The notes below the pieces were generated by a model. That model worked only from the letters and a program-made list of their open reading frames with translations, was not told the origin of the DNA and ran no database searches. 36,954 bases of DNA, taken from NCBI GenBank assembly GCA_014378805.1, contig JACMMY010000278.1, positions 1 through 36,954 of the forward strand, given 5' to 3'. Position numbers and translations under genes: made by a program. This document shows positions 7,716 to 16,149 of the stretch, piece after piece (within the stretch, counting starts at the first letter, position 1; every line of letters begins with the position of its first letter). The DNA comes from Moraxellaceae bacterium (GTDB lineage: Bacteria; Pseudomonadota; Gammaproteobacteria; Pseudomonadales; Moraxellaceae).

Positions 7716-8885
7716 ATGAAACTTAAAATTACTAAGGATTTGTTTTTACGCGCATTATCTCAAGTTTCAAGCGCAGTTGAACGTCGCCATACACTGCCTA
7801 TATTGTCTAATCTTAAACTTGAAGTGACGTTCACTCATTTAACCCTGACCGCATCTGACTTAGAAGTAGAATTGGTTGCGGTTGTGCCACTACCAGATGG
7901 TGCATGTTTAGAAGCGGGTGCGACCACATTGTCTGCGCGTAAGTTGATGGATATTTGTAAATCGCTGCCATCTGCAGCGTTGATTGACCTGCAGACTGCT
8001 GATGATCGTCGTTGCCAATTAAAGTCAGGTAATAGTCGTTTTATGCTGGGGACATTACCAGCTGAAGATTTCCCATTGCTTAGCGGCGGTACAAACGACT
8101 CGTTGAATAATGGTACGCGTCTGCAGGTCGATCAGCGCGCACTGAAACGTCTTTTGGATAAAACTGCTTTTGCGATGGCAGTTCAAGATGTGCGTTTTTA
8201 TCTGACGGGTATGTTGTTTGAAGCCTCGGAAGCGCAATTGCGCACCGTCACCACTGATGGTCATCGTCTGGCGATGTTTGAGACTGCAGCAGTGCTGGAG
8301 GGTGGTCAAAGTGTACAAGCGATTGTGCCACGAAAAGGCGTGCTCGAATTACAACGTTTATTGGGTGCGGAAGAGAGTCAACTTTCAATTCTTGTTGGTC
8401 GACAATTTTTGAGTGTGACATTAACCCAGCAAAATAAAGCGCAAGAAGGTCAGCAAACTGTTGATATCGAAATTCGTTTTACCACTAAATTGATTGATGG
8501 TAAGTTCCCTGATTACCGCCGCGTCATTCCAAAAAATGGCGACAAGGTCATGCAGGTTGCGTTGGATGAATTTAAGCAAACCTTGCAACGTGTTGCGATT
8601 TTAAGTAATGAAAAACTGCGTGGCGTGTTCTTACAACTGAATAATCATAATATGCAAATGCGTGCGAATAACGCGGAGCAAGATGAAGCGGTAGAAGATT
8701 TGTTGATTAGCTATCAAGGTGCGCCATTAGAGATGTCATTTAATGCCCAGTATTTACTGGATATTATTAATGTTATAGAAGGTTCAACCTTACAAATGAC
8801 ATTAAGTGATGCTAATGCATCCGCTTTAGTCCAAGACCCATCTGAAAATGGTGCGGTTTATGTGGTTATGCCAATGCGTGTTTAA
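7716..8885 (+). CDS. dnaN: DNA polymerase III beta sliding clamp
   Basis: This is the ring-shaped clamp that tethers DNA polymerase III to DNA and recruits other repair and replication proteins. It is 389 residues with three clamp domains. The N-terminus MKLKITKDLFLRALSQVSSAVERRHTLPIL and the C-terminus ending YVVMPMRV are diagnostic; the latter forms the partner-binding pocket. AGGA lies a few bases before the ATG. It follows dnaA after 155 bases and precedes recF by 60 bases, within the usual operon. Confidence 0.98.
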   Translation: MKLKITKDLFLRALSQVSSAVERRHTLPILSNLKLEVTFTHLTLTASDLEVELVAVVPLPDGACLEAGATTLSARKLMDICKSLPSAALIDLQTADDRRCQLKSGNSRFMLGTLPAEDFPLLSGGTNDSLNNGTRLQVDQRALKRLLDKTAFAMAVQDVRFYLTGMLFEASEAQLRTVTTDGHRLAMFETAAVLEGGQSVQAIVPRKGVLELQRLLGAEESQLSILVGRQFLSVTLTQQNKAQEGQQTVDIEIRFTTKLIDGKFPDYRRVIPKNGDKVMQVALDEFKQTLQRVAILSNEKLRGVFLQLNNHNMQMRANNAEQDEAVEDLLISYQGAPLEMSFNAQYLLDIINVIEGSTLQMTLSDANASALVQDPSENGAVYVVMPMRV

Positions 8886-8911
8886 ATCGTTTTTGAATTT
8901 AAAAACGGTTT
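8884..8911 (+). terminator. Weak hairpin overlapping the dnaN stop
   Basis: AAATCGTTTTT and AAAAACGGTTT pair over 11 positions with one G-T wobble around a six-base loop, followed by a short T-rich stretch. It may attenuate dnaN to recF read-through. It is AT-rich and weak. Confidence 0.35.
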
Positions 8912-8945
8912 TAATTTTCGTATATCATTTTGAGTTAGAAACCTT

Positions 8946-10019
8946 ATGCATCTTGATCGTGTAAGGATTGAACGTCTAAGAAATATCATTAATATCGACA
9001 TTTCACCGCTCGCGCCATTGAATATTATTCATGGTGCGAATGGGAGTGGCAAATCATCGGTCATCGAAGCTATTCATTTACTGGCAACAGGTCGTTCCTT
9101 TCGCACTGCAAATCCGAAGCACTATATTCAGTATCAGCGCCAAGATGCGTTGGTCTATGCAGAGTCAAAAAAAAATCGTCTCGGCCTTAATAAGGCGAGT
9201 GACAATCAAGCCACGGTTCGCTTAGATGGTGAAACTGTTAATCAAAGTGAAATCGCACGAATACTCCCTGTTCAACTGATCAATCCTGAAAATATGGATT
9301 TATTGGAAAGCGGTAGTAAGCCTCGCCGACAACTTTTAGATTGGTTAATGTTCCACGTGGAACATAAATTTCATGGGCTGTGGTTACGTTATCAGCGCGC
9401 ACTGAAACAAAGAAATGCCTTACTCAAAACGACATCGAGCGCTGCCGAACTGTTGGTTTGGGAACAGGAAATGGCAAACACTGGCGCACAAATTCATCAG
9501 ATTAGAACCCGTGTCTCTGAAGAATGGTCGGTGTTCTTTGCGCAGATTATTCAAGAGTTATTACCTGCGCAGTCGATCACCATTGAGTATCTACCAGGCT
9601 TTGATATCGAACAAGGTCTGTTGCAGACCTTAATTGATTCGAGAGCTCGAGATAAAGAACGTGGACATAGTTTGTATGGCATTCATCGTGCGGATTTGCG
9701 CTTTCGGACTGCGCATGGGACGGCTGAACAGACCTTATCGCGTGGCCAGAAGAAGCTATTGATCCTTGCGCTAAAGCTTTCGCAAATGAAGATGCTTTAT
9801 GCCAAGGGATGCGCTTCTGTGGTACTATTGGATGATATGACCGCAGAGCTGGATAGTGCTGCCCAAGCCCGTTTAATCGCCTTATTGATCGCTTTAAACA
9901 GTCAGATTTTTATGACCACGGTCGATTTGGCTGCGGTGCAATTGGTGCTTGAAGATGTCGATTTTCAGACCGCTTTTTTTCATCTGCAAGATGGTTGTGT
10001 AGTCAAAGATGCAGTTTAG
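8946..10019 (+). CDS. recF: DNA replication and repair protein RecF
   Basis: RecF is an SMC-like ATPase that binds gapped DNA and, with RecO and RecR, loads RecA for recombinational repair. It has the Walker A motif GANGSGKS (residues 30-37), the ABC signature LSRGQKK and the Walker B/D-loop VVLLDDMTAELDS near the C-terminus. It is 357 residues, the normal family length. A perfect parS site is embedded in the coding sequence, where it encodes FHVE (136-139). The Shine-Dalgarno sequence is weak, consistent with coupling to dnaN. Confidence 0.97.
   Translation: MHLDRVRIERLRNIINIDISPLAPLNIIHGANGSGKSSVIEAIHLLATGRSFRTANPKHYIQYQRQDALVYAESKKNRLGLNKASDNQATVRLDGETVNQSEIARILPVQLINPENMDLLESGSKPRRQLLDWLMFHVEHKFHGLWLRYQRALKQRNALLKTTSSAAELLVWEQEMANTGAQIHQIRTRVSEEWSVFFAQIIQELLPAQSITIEYLPGFDIEQGLLQTLIDSRARDKERGHSLYGIHRADLRFRTAHGTAEQTLSRGQKKLLILALKLSQMKMLYAKGCASVVLLDDMTAELDSAAQARLIALLIALNSQIFMTTVDLAAVQLVLEDVDFQTAFFHLQDGCVVKDAV
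9349..9364. other. parS: parS site 1 (ParB-binding) inside recF
   Basis: TGTTCCACGTGGAACA is a perfect 16-base palindrome. The known Pseudomonas parS is TGTTCCACGTGGAACC, so 15 of 16 positions match. It is an origin-proximal loading site for ParB, placed in frame within recF. Confidence 0.88.
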
Positions 10020-10051
10020 GGAAGACTGAAATCGCATAGGAAATTGCAAGA

Positions 10052-10074
10052 AAGCCGCTTTCATTAAGCGGCTT
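10052..10074 (+). promoter_or_regulatory. Strong hairpin between recF and gyrB
   Basis: AAGCCGCTT, loop TCATT, AAGCGGCTT is a perfect nine-pair stem, 32 bases after the recF stop. It is not followed by T residues, so full intrinsic termination is doubtful. It could be an attenuator or processing site that sets gyrB apart from the upstream genes. Confidence 0.5.
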
Positions 10075-10162
10075 AAAAGATCGCATTTATTGGGTATTTT
10101 ATAAAACAGAGCAGGCTGATCTTTGCTATTAGCTTCTGTTTTGAATGATTAGGAATATGTGT

Positions 10163-12649
10163 ATGAGTCAAGATTCAGAACAACTCAATCAAACCACTGA
10201 TGAGGTTGTCACCGCTGTTGTCGAACCAGTAGAACCACCTACCTATGATTCATCAAATATTAAAGTCTTGCGCGGCTTGGATGCTGTACGCAAACGACCA
10301 GGTATGTATATTGGCGACACTGACGACGGTACGGGTCTACACCATATGGTGTTCGAAGTCGTCGACAATGCGATTGATGAAGCATTAGCGGGCTATTGTA
10401 ATGAGATCGTGGTGACCATCCATGCTGATGAATCTGCCAGTGTGTCGGATAATGGTCGCGGTATTCCGGTCGACATCCACGCTGAAGAAGGCGTGTCGGC
10501 GGCCGAAGTGATTATGACCATCCTGCATGCGGGTGGTAAGTTTGATGATAATAGCTATAAAGAGTCTGGCGGTTTGCACGGTGTGGGCGTATCCGTGGTT
10601 AACGCATTATCAAGCAAGCTTGAGCTGACCATTTGTAAAGCAGGTATGAAGTACCTGCAAGAATACACAGATAGCGTGCCTGATTATCGTTTGAAACAAG
10701 TGGGCTCAACGACCGAGCAAGGTTCCACGATTCGTTTTTGGCCAAGCCCAGTCACGTTTACGCAGACCATTTTTAGCTACGATATTTTGCTGCGTCGGTT
10801 ACGTGAATTGTCATTCCTAAACTCTGGTGTGAAAATCATTCTGCGTGATGAGCGGACTGCGGTTGAGCAGACCTTTAATTCTGAAGGTGGCTTGGCTGAA
10901 TTTGTTCAGTTCATTAATATTGGCAAACATCCACTGATTGATATTTTTCACTTTACTGTTGAAAGTGATAACGGCATTGGCGTCGAAGTGGCGCTGCAAT
11001 GGACCGATAGCTATAAGCAAGACACCGTCTATTGTTTTACCAATAACATCCCGCAAAAGGATGGTGGAACGCATCTGGCAGGCTTCCGTGCAGCGCTTAC
11101 GCGTGCGATGAATAGCTACATGGAAGGCGAAAGCAGCCTGAAGAAAGAGAAGATGGACATCACGGGCGATGATGCACGTGAAGGCTTAACTGCTATTGTG
11201 TCCGTGAAAGTGCCTGACCCTAAGTTCTCGAGTCAGACTAAAGAAAAACTAGTGTCTAGCGAAGTGCGTCCAGCGGTTGAATCTGCCATGAACCGCGAGT
11301 TCTCTGCATACCTGCTTGAGAAACCGCAAGCGGCGAAAGCGATTGTCGGCAAAATTATTGATGCGGCACGTGCGCGTGATGCGGCGCGTAAAGCCCGTGA
11401 AATGACACGTCGTAAGAGTGCGTTGGACATTGCCGGTTTGCCTGGTAAGTTGGCGGATTGCCAAGAGAAAGATCCAGCGCTTTCTGAAATCTATATCGTG
11501 GAAGGTGACTCTGCGGGTGGCAGTGCGAAGCAAGGTCGTAACCGCAAAATGCAAGCGATCCTGCCACTCAAGGGTAAGATTCTAAACGTCGAACGTGCGC
11601 GTTTTGATCGCATGATTTCAAGTCAAGAAGTCGGTACGCTGATCACCGCATTGGGCTGTGGCATCGGTCGTGACGAATATAATCCAGATAAATTGCGCTA
11701 CCATAAAATCATTATCATGACCGATGCGGACGTGGATGGCTCACACATTCGTACGCTGCTGCTGACATTCTTTTTCAGACAAATGCCTGAGTTATTTGAA
11801 CGCGGCTATATCTATATTGCTCAGCCGCCATTGTATAAAATCAAACGTGGTAAGCAAGAACAATACTTGAAAGACAATGATGCATTGGAAGAATACTTGC
11901 TTTCAAGTGCTTTGGATGATGTCTCATTACATCTAGCAACTGATGCACCTGCTGTGGCGGGCCCGCAGTTGGAAGCATTAATCCGAGACTATCAATCAAC
12001 ACAAAAGATTATGCAGCGCTTATCACAACGTTATCCGATGACCATGCTGCAATGCTTGATTCACCAAGAAGTGTTCCACGTGGAACAATCTAAAGATAAA
12101 GCGTTTGTTGAAGCGTGGGCACAGAGTTTGATGGAAGTGGTTGCGGTGAAGTTGCCATCACTCAAACCTGAAATCAGTGTCGAGACCTTTGGTGAGGGCG
12201 ATAGTCAGCGTCATTGGCCACGTCTCACGATTCATGTCCATCAATTACCACAGCACTATTTGCTGGATTTGAGCTTCTTCCAATCAGGTGAATATGCTCG
12301 TCTGATGAGCTTGAGCCATCAATGGCGCAGTATCTTGGAAGAAGGTGCTGTATTGAAACGTGGCGATAAGCAGTTCCAGATCAACTCGTTCAGCGAGTTG
12401 TGGGATCATTTAATGAATGATTCAAAGCGCGGTGTCACGGTTCAACGCTATAAAGGTTTGGGTGAAATGAATCCTGAGCAATTATGGGAAACAACCATGG
12501 ATCCGGAAAACCGCCGCATGTTGCGCGTTTCTATCCATGATGCGATTGAAGCAGATCATATGTTCTCATGCCTCATGGGTGATGACGTGGAACCTCGTCG
12601 TATTTTCATCGAACAGAATGCCCTATCGGTCACCAACTTAGATGCCTAG
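10163..12649 (+). CDS. gyrB: DNA gyrase subunit B
   Basis: GyrB is the ATPase subunit of gyrase, which introduces negative supercoils together with GyrA. It is 828 residues from the chosen start. The GHKL ATPase domain shows VRKRPGMYIGD (42-52), DNGRGIPV (96-103) and GGLHGVG (136-142). The TOPRIM metal-binding motifs are EGDSAGG (447-453) and DADVDG (521-526). The region around 560-735 is the insertion typical of gammaproteobacterial GyrB, and it contains a parS-encoded FHVE (638-641). The ATG at 10163 has AGGA eight bases upstream; two in-frame ATGs lie at 10145 and 10157. A terminator follows the gene. Confidence 0.98.
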   Translation: MSQDSEQLNQTTDEVVTAVVEPVEPPTYDSSNIKVLRGLDAVRKRPGMYIGDTDDGTGLHHMVFEVVDNAIDEALAGYCNEIVVTIHADESASVSDNGRGIPVDIHAEEGVSAAEVIMTILHAGGKFDDNSYKESGGLHGVGVSVVNALSSKLELTICKAGMKYLQEYTDSVPDYRLKQVGSTTEQGSTIRFWPSPVTFTQTIFSYDILLRRLRELSFLNSGVKIILRDERTAVEQTFNSEGGLAEFVQFINIGKHPLIDIFHFTVESDNGIGVEVALQWTDSYKQDTVYCFTNNIPQKDGGTHLAGFRAALTRAMNSYMEGESSLKKEKMDITGDDAREGLTAIVSVKVPDPKFSSQTKEKLVSSEVRPAVESAMNREFSAYLLEKPQAAKAIVGKIIDAARARDAARKAREMTRRKSALDIAGLPGKLADCQEKDPALSEIYIVEGDSAGGSAKQGRNRKMQAILPLKGKILNVERARFDRMISSQEVGTLITALGCGIGRDEYNPDKLRYHKIIIMTDADVDGSHIRTLLLTFFFRQMPELFERGYIYIAQPPLYKIKRGKQEQYLKDNDALEEYLLSSALDDVSLHLATDAPAVAGPQLEALIRDYQSTQKIMQRLSQRYPMTMLQCLIHQEVFHVEQSKDKAFVEAWAQSLMEVVAVKLPSLKPEISVETFGEGDSQRHWPRLTIHVHQLPQHYLLDLSFFQSGEYARLMSLSHQWRSILEEGAVLKRGDKQFQINSFSELWDHLMNDSKRGVTVQRYKGLGEMNPEQLWETTMDPENRRMLRVSIHDAIEADHMFSCLMGDDVEPRRIFIEQNALSVTNLDA
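12072..12087. other. parS: parS site 2 (ParB-binding) inside gyrB
   Basis: A second copy of the palindrome TGTTCCACGTGGAACA, identical to the recF copy and read in the same phase to give FHVE in the insertion region of GyrB, where sequence constraint is lower. Confidence 0.88.
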
Positions 12650-12674
12650 TTACTGGTGAGATTATGGTGAGTTG

Positions 12675-12708
12675 AAAAAAATCGATGCCTGCTGGTGTCG
12701 ATTTTTTT
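12675..12708 (+). terminator. Intrinsic terminator after gyrB
   Basis: Seven A plus TCGA (12675-12685) pairs with TCGA plus seven T (12698-12708) around a partly paired TGCC...GGTG loop. It lies 26 bases after the gyrB stop and closes the dnaA-dnaN-recF-gyrB transcript. Confidence 0.85.
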
Positions 12709-12816
12709 ATGCAAGTTCAGGCTCATTTCGGTTGGTTTATGGGTGAATTGGTATAAGATAATGCGTGCTTAATTGAATACAACAACAACTTGTGCTTATC
12801 TCAAAAGGATCTTTTT

Positions 12817-13641
12817 ATGGGTTTACGTGTCCATCATTTAAATTGTGGGACGATGTGTCCTGCGTGTGCGAAACTCATGAATGGTCAGGGTGGTTGGCTA
12901 GAGCCTGCCAAGTTAGTCTGTCATGTCTTGCTCATTGAAACACCGCGCGATGGGTTGGTTCTGGTGGATACGGGTATCGGTAAACTTGATATCGAAGATC
13001 CTAAACGTTTAGGTCAACCTTTTGTTGCACTGACACGCCCACGGTTTGACTTGAGTGAAGCCGCTGTCTCGCAAATTTTACAGTTAGGTTTTTCGGTGAG
13101 TGATGTACGCCATATTATTTTGACTCATCTTGATTTAGATCACGCGGGTGGTTTACCTGATTTTCCAAATGCGAAAGTCCATGTGTTTGCGCCAGAGTTT
13201 GAAGCGGCAATGCATCCTGATTTCCGCAGTCACTCGCGCTATCTACCTGTGCAATGGGCACATAGTCCACGATGGGTAAAGTATGACTCTGGTATGGGTG
13301 AGAGTTGGTTTGGGATGAACAACGCCCAACCGATAAAGGGGCTTTCTGAAGACATCTTGTTAGTGCCGATGATTGGACATACGCGCGGACATTGTGGTGT
13401 TGCTGTGCGCGGAGAAGAGGGTTGGTTGCTGCATTGTGGTGATGCTTATTTTTATCGTGGGCAATTACAGCCTCAGCCCGAGATGCCTTTGGGGATTCGT
13501 TTATTTGAACAAATCGTACAAACAGATCGCCGTAAGCGAATAGAAAATCTGAATCGGTTACGAACTCTACAGCAATCGCATGGACATGAGATCAAAATCT
13601 TCTGTGCGCATGATCCTGTTGAGCTTGAGCGATTTTTATAA
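12817..13641 (+). CDS. MBL-fold metallo-hydrolase (lactonase-like)
   Basis: A 274-residue metallo-beta-lactamase fold protein. The metal motif is THLDLDHAGG (H104, D106, D108, H109), followed by GHTRGH (H188), GDAYF (D209) and a late CAHD histidine. The N-terminus HHLNCGTMCPAC has three cysteines spaced like a subgroup of single-domain MBL hydrolases. The fold and spacing resemble N-acyl-homoserine-lactone lactonases, but the first motif is HxDxDH rather than the usual HxHxDH, so the substrate is open. There is no signal peptide, so it is probably cytoplasmic. The ATG at 12817 has AAAAGGA seven bases upstream. It is a single-gene unit between two terminators. Confidence 0.85.
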   Translation: MGLRVHHLNCGTMCPACAKLMNGQGGWLEPAKLVCHVLLIETPRDGLVLVDTGIGKLDIEDPKRLGQPFVALTRPRFDLSEAAVSQILQLGFSVSDVRHIILTHLDLDHAGGLPDFPNAKVHVFAPEFEAAMHPDFRSHSRYLPVQWAHSPRWVKYDSGMGESWFGMNNAQPIKGLSEDILLVPMIGHTRGHCGVAVRGEEGWLLHCGDAYFYRGQLQPQPEMPLGIRLFEQIVQTDRRKRIENLNRLRTLQQSHGHEIKIFCAHDPVELERFL

Positions 13642-13659
13642 AGTATTAATGATGCTGAT

Positions 13660-13675
13660 TGTTCCACGTGGAACC
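13660..13675. other. parS: parS site 3 (ParB-binding), intergenic
   Basis: TGTTCCACGTGGAACC is identical to the canonical Pseudomonas parS, including the asymmetric last base. It lies 18 bases after the MBL-hydrolase stop and directly before a terminator, about 8 kb from oriC. Confidence 0.9.
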
Positions 13676-13679
13676 TAGA

Positions 13680-13716
13680 CAATAAAAAACGACAGATTGC
13701 GTGTCGTTTTTTATTG
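13680..13716. terminator. Bidirectional intrinsic terminator
   Basis: A perfect 15-pair stem (13680-13694 with 13702-13716), with CGACA/TGTCG at the top and A/T runs below, around a seven-base loop. It serves both the MBL hydrolase (plus) and the ABC-F gene (minus), and begins four bases after parS. Confidence 0.9.
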
Positions 13717-13736
13717 GTAATCAACTTGGTTTTGAA

Positions 13737-15734
13737 CTATGCCGATTCAAGCTCATCTAACTGCATCATCATTTCTAGTAGACTTTCATCGAGCTGAGTA
13801 ATCGCAGTTAACGATTGCTGCTGTTGCTCCATGAGTTTGAGTAGCTCAGCTTTGCGCGCAGCTTCATATAAACCAGAGTCAGCCATGGTTTGTTCAAGCT
13901 GCTTTAACTTAGCTTGGTGATCTTTGACTTCTTTTTCTGCTTTCTCAATTTTGCTACGTAGTGGGCGAGTTTGTTCGCGTTTTGCAGCCGCTTCCTTCCG
14001 CGCCAACTCTTTATCAATTGGTTTGCTTGGCGCAGTTGATTTCTCAACAGTTGGCGTTGCGACTTTTTCTTTGGCAGGTGTGATCTTAGCTGGAGTTGGC
14101 TCGCTATTTTTGTTTGCGAGAGCCTTCTCTGGCTTCGGTGTCTTTGCTGCCATTTCTTGTTGACGGGTCAGTTTTAGCCATTGCGCATAGTCGGCTAAGT
14201 CACCATCAAAGGTACTACAAACACCGCCATGAACCAGCAGTAAATCATCACAGACACTGGCAATCAATTGGCGTTCGTGAGAAACCAGAACAACAGCTCC
14301 CTTGAAGTCTTGTAGCGCTAAGGTCAGCGCATGGCGCATATCTAAATCTAAATGGTTGGTTGGTTCGTCGAGTACGAGGACATTTGGACGTTGCCAAACA
14401 ATCAACGCCAGTGCAAGACGCGCGCGTTCGCCGCCAGAAAAACTACCGCACACCGTATCCATGCGCTCGCCGCTAAAACCAAAGCTGCCGAGATACGCAC
14501 GTAATTCAGCATCAGAAATTTTCTTACCCGCTAAACGTCCCAATTGCAGCATTGGGCTGGCATCCGCATCGAGGGCATCCATTTGATGCTGAGCGAAGTA
14601 ACCGAGGTTCAAATGTTCGCTGGATGTGCGCTCACCTGAAAGTGGTTCGATCACGCCTGCTAAGGTTTTAATCAGCGTAGATTTACCCGCGCCATTCATA
14701 CCGAGTAAGCCGATACGACTATCGGGGGTGAGTTGCAAGCGGATGTTATTGACGATAATGGTGGTGCCATAACCTGCATTTACTTCATCTAATTGCAGCA
14801 GTGGTGAGCTCATTTTGCTCGGGTCACGGAAGCTAAAGGTAAATGGCGAATCGACATGCGCAGGTGCAAGTTTCTGCATGCGTTCAAGTTGTTTGACGCG
14901 GCTTTGTGCTTGCTTCGCGCGCGTGGCTTGGGCGCTAAAGCGATCAATATATTTTTGCAGATGGGCACGGGTGGCTTCTTGCTTTTCAAACGACTGTTGT
15001 TGTTGTGCGAGACGTTCGGCGCGAGTCTGTTCAAACGTGGAATAGTTGCCCGTATAGAGCGTGACTAAGCCTGCTTCAATATGCACGATATGATCGGTGA
15101 TCGCATCCAAGAAGTCGCGATCATGCGAAATGAGGATGAGCGTGCCTGGATAATTCTTCAACCAGTCCTCAAGCCAAAGAATCGCATCCAAGTCTAAATG
15201 GTTGGTTGGCTCATCGAGTAGGAGTAAGTCTGAGCGGCTCATCAACGTACGTGCAAGATTGAGACGCATACGCCAGCCACCCGAGAAGCTGGAAACAGGT
15301 GCGGATTGTTTGACGGTGGTGAAACCAAGACCCGCCATCATTTGTGCCGCACGTGCTGTCGCGGTATAGCCATCAATTTCACCAAAGCGCTCATGCAAGC
15401 TGGTCAGGCGATCTAAATCCATCGTGTCGGATTCATGCTCAAGTTGCTGGTTGATTGTCCACCACTCTTCATCGCCAGAAAGCACGAAATCTATTGCAGC
15501 AGTTTCTTGGCTTTCAACTTCTTGAGCCATGTGTGCAACTGTCCAAGTTGCTGGGCGAGAAAGATTACCGACGTCAGCAGTCATTTCACCCATGAACGCA
15601 GCGAACAGTGTTGATTTTCCAGCGCCATTGACGCCAGTTAAACCCACTTTCCAACCGGGATGAATTTGAAAGGTCGCTTTTTCAAACAATAAACGACCAC
15701 CACGGCGGAGTGCGAAATCTTGAAGCTGAATCAT
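13737..15734 (-). CDS. ABC-F family ATPase, YheS type
   Basis: A soluble protein with two ABC ATPase domains and no membrane segments. The first has Walker A GVNGAGKST (34-42), signature SFSGGWRMRLNLA (149-161) and Walker B LLLLDEPTNHLD (170-181). The second has GMNGAGKST (345-353), SFSGGERARLALA (431-443) and LVLDEPTNHLD (453-463). Between them is the ABC-F linker rich in K, R and Q (about 235-295). Many stretches match E. coli YheS, including WRMRLNLA, APAHVD.PF.FSFR and LIVWQRPN. ABC-F proteins act at the ribosomal E site to rescue stalled translation. The C-terminus has a low-complexity Ala/Pro/Lys/Thr segment (about 540-590) and a coiled coil (about 590-665). It is monocistronic. Confidence 0.93.
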   Translation of the reverse strand: MIQLQDFALRRGGRLLFEKATFQIHPGWKVGLTGVNGAGKSTLFAAFMGEMTADVGNLSRPATWTVAHMAQEVESQETAAIDFVLSGDEEWWTINQQLEHESDTMDLDRLTSLHERFGEIDGYTATARAAQMMAGLGFTTVKQSAPVSSFSGGWRMRLNLARTLMSRSDLLLLDEPTNHLDLDAILWLEDWLKNYPGTLILISHDRDFLDAITDHIVHIEAGLVTLYTGNYSTFEQTRAERLAQQQQSFEKQEATRAHLQKYIDRFSAQATRAKQAQSRVKQLERMQKLAPAHVDSPFTFSFRDPSKMSSPLLQLDEVNAGYGTTIIVNNIRLQLTPDSRIGLLGMNGAGKSTLIKTLAGVIEPLSGERTSSEHLNLGYFAQHQMDALDADASPMLQLGRLAGKKISDAELRAYLGSFGFSGERMDTVCGSFSGGERARLALALIVWQRPNVLVLDEPTNHLDLDMRHALTLALQDFKGAVVLVSHERQLIASVCDDLLLVHGGVCSTFDGDLADYAQWLKLTRQQEMAAKTPKPEKALANKNSEPTPAKITPAKEKVATPTVEKSTAPSKPIDKELARKEAAAKREQTRPLRSKIEKAEKEVKDHQAKLKQLEQTMADSGLYEAARKAELLKLMEQQQQSLTAITQLDESLLEMMMQLDELESA

Positions 15735-16149
15735 TGAGAGGGCCTAATTTATGCGGGCAAAATAGAAACAATATTTGAGAGGGCGTATTGTAGTTTCTTG
15801 TCGATAGAATAACCAGTAAACGGACTAAGGATTAGAAAACTAACGCATCATAAGTCATCAAATTTTTATATTTAATCGTGATCAAAATAAATAAAAATCG
15901 ATTAATTAGATTCAGTAATTATTCAGTAGGTACCAGGATCAGTTTTAATTTTTTAATTAAAAACAATAATCTGTTGGACAGAATAGAAAAAATAAATTAA
16001 GGAACGGAGTTGTATCTAAGTCCTTAATCATCAAATTCAACGCATTTAATCGCGTTAATAGTAGACGATGAGATATTAAACAATTCATTACTGAATAGTG
16101 GTATGACGCGAAGGCGGAAGGATTCCGTCGATTTTAAGGGCAATATCTG
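15735..16149. promoter_or_regulatory. Long upstream region of the paralogue array
   Basis: This 415-base AT-rich gap separates the divergent ABC-F gene from paralogue 1. It holds a perfect eight-base inverted repeat ATTAAGGA/TCCTTAAT (15996-16003 with 16021-16028), about 120 bases before the ATG, and a small CGGAA/TTCCG hairpin near 16112. No consensus promoter was fixed and no gene is visible. Confidence 0.4.

Noticed and set aside
9031..9225. Second-frame open frames inside recF
   Set aside because: They have no ribosome-binding site and are fully nested in recF.
11233..11567. Long minus-strand open frames opposite gyrB
   Set aside because: They mirror the codon bias of gyrB, lack ribosome-binding sites, and encode no recognisable domain.
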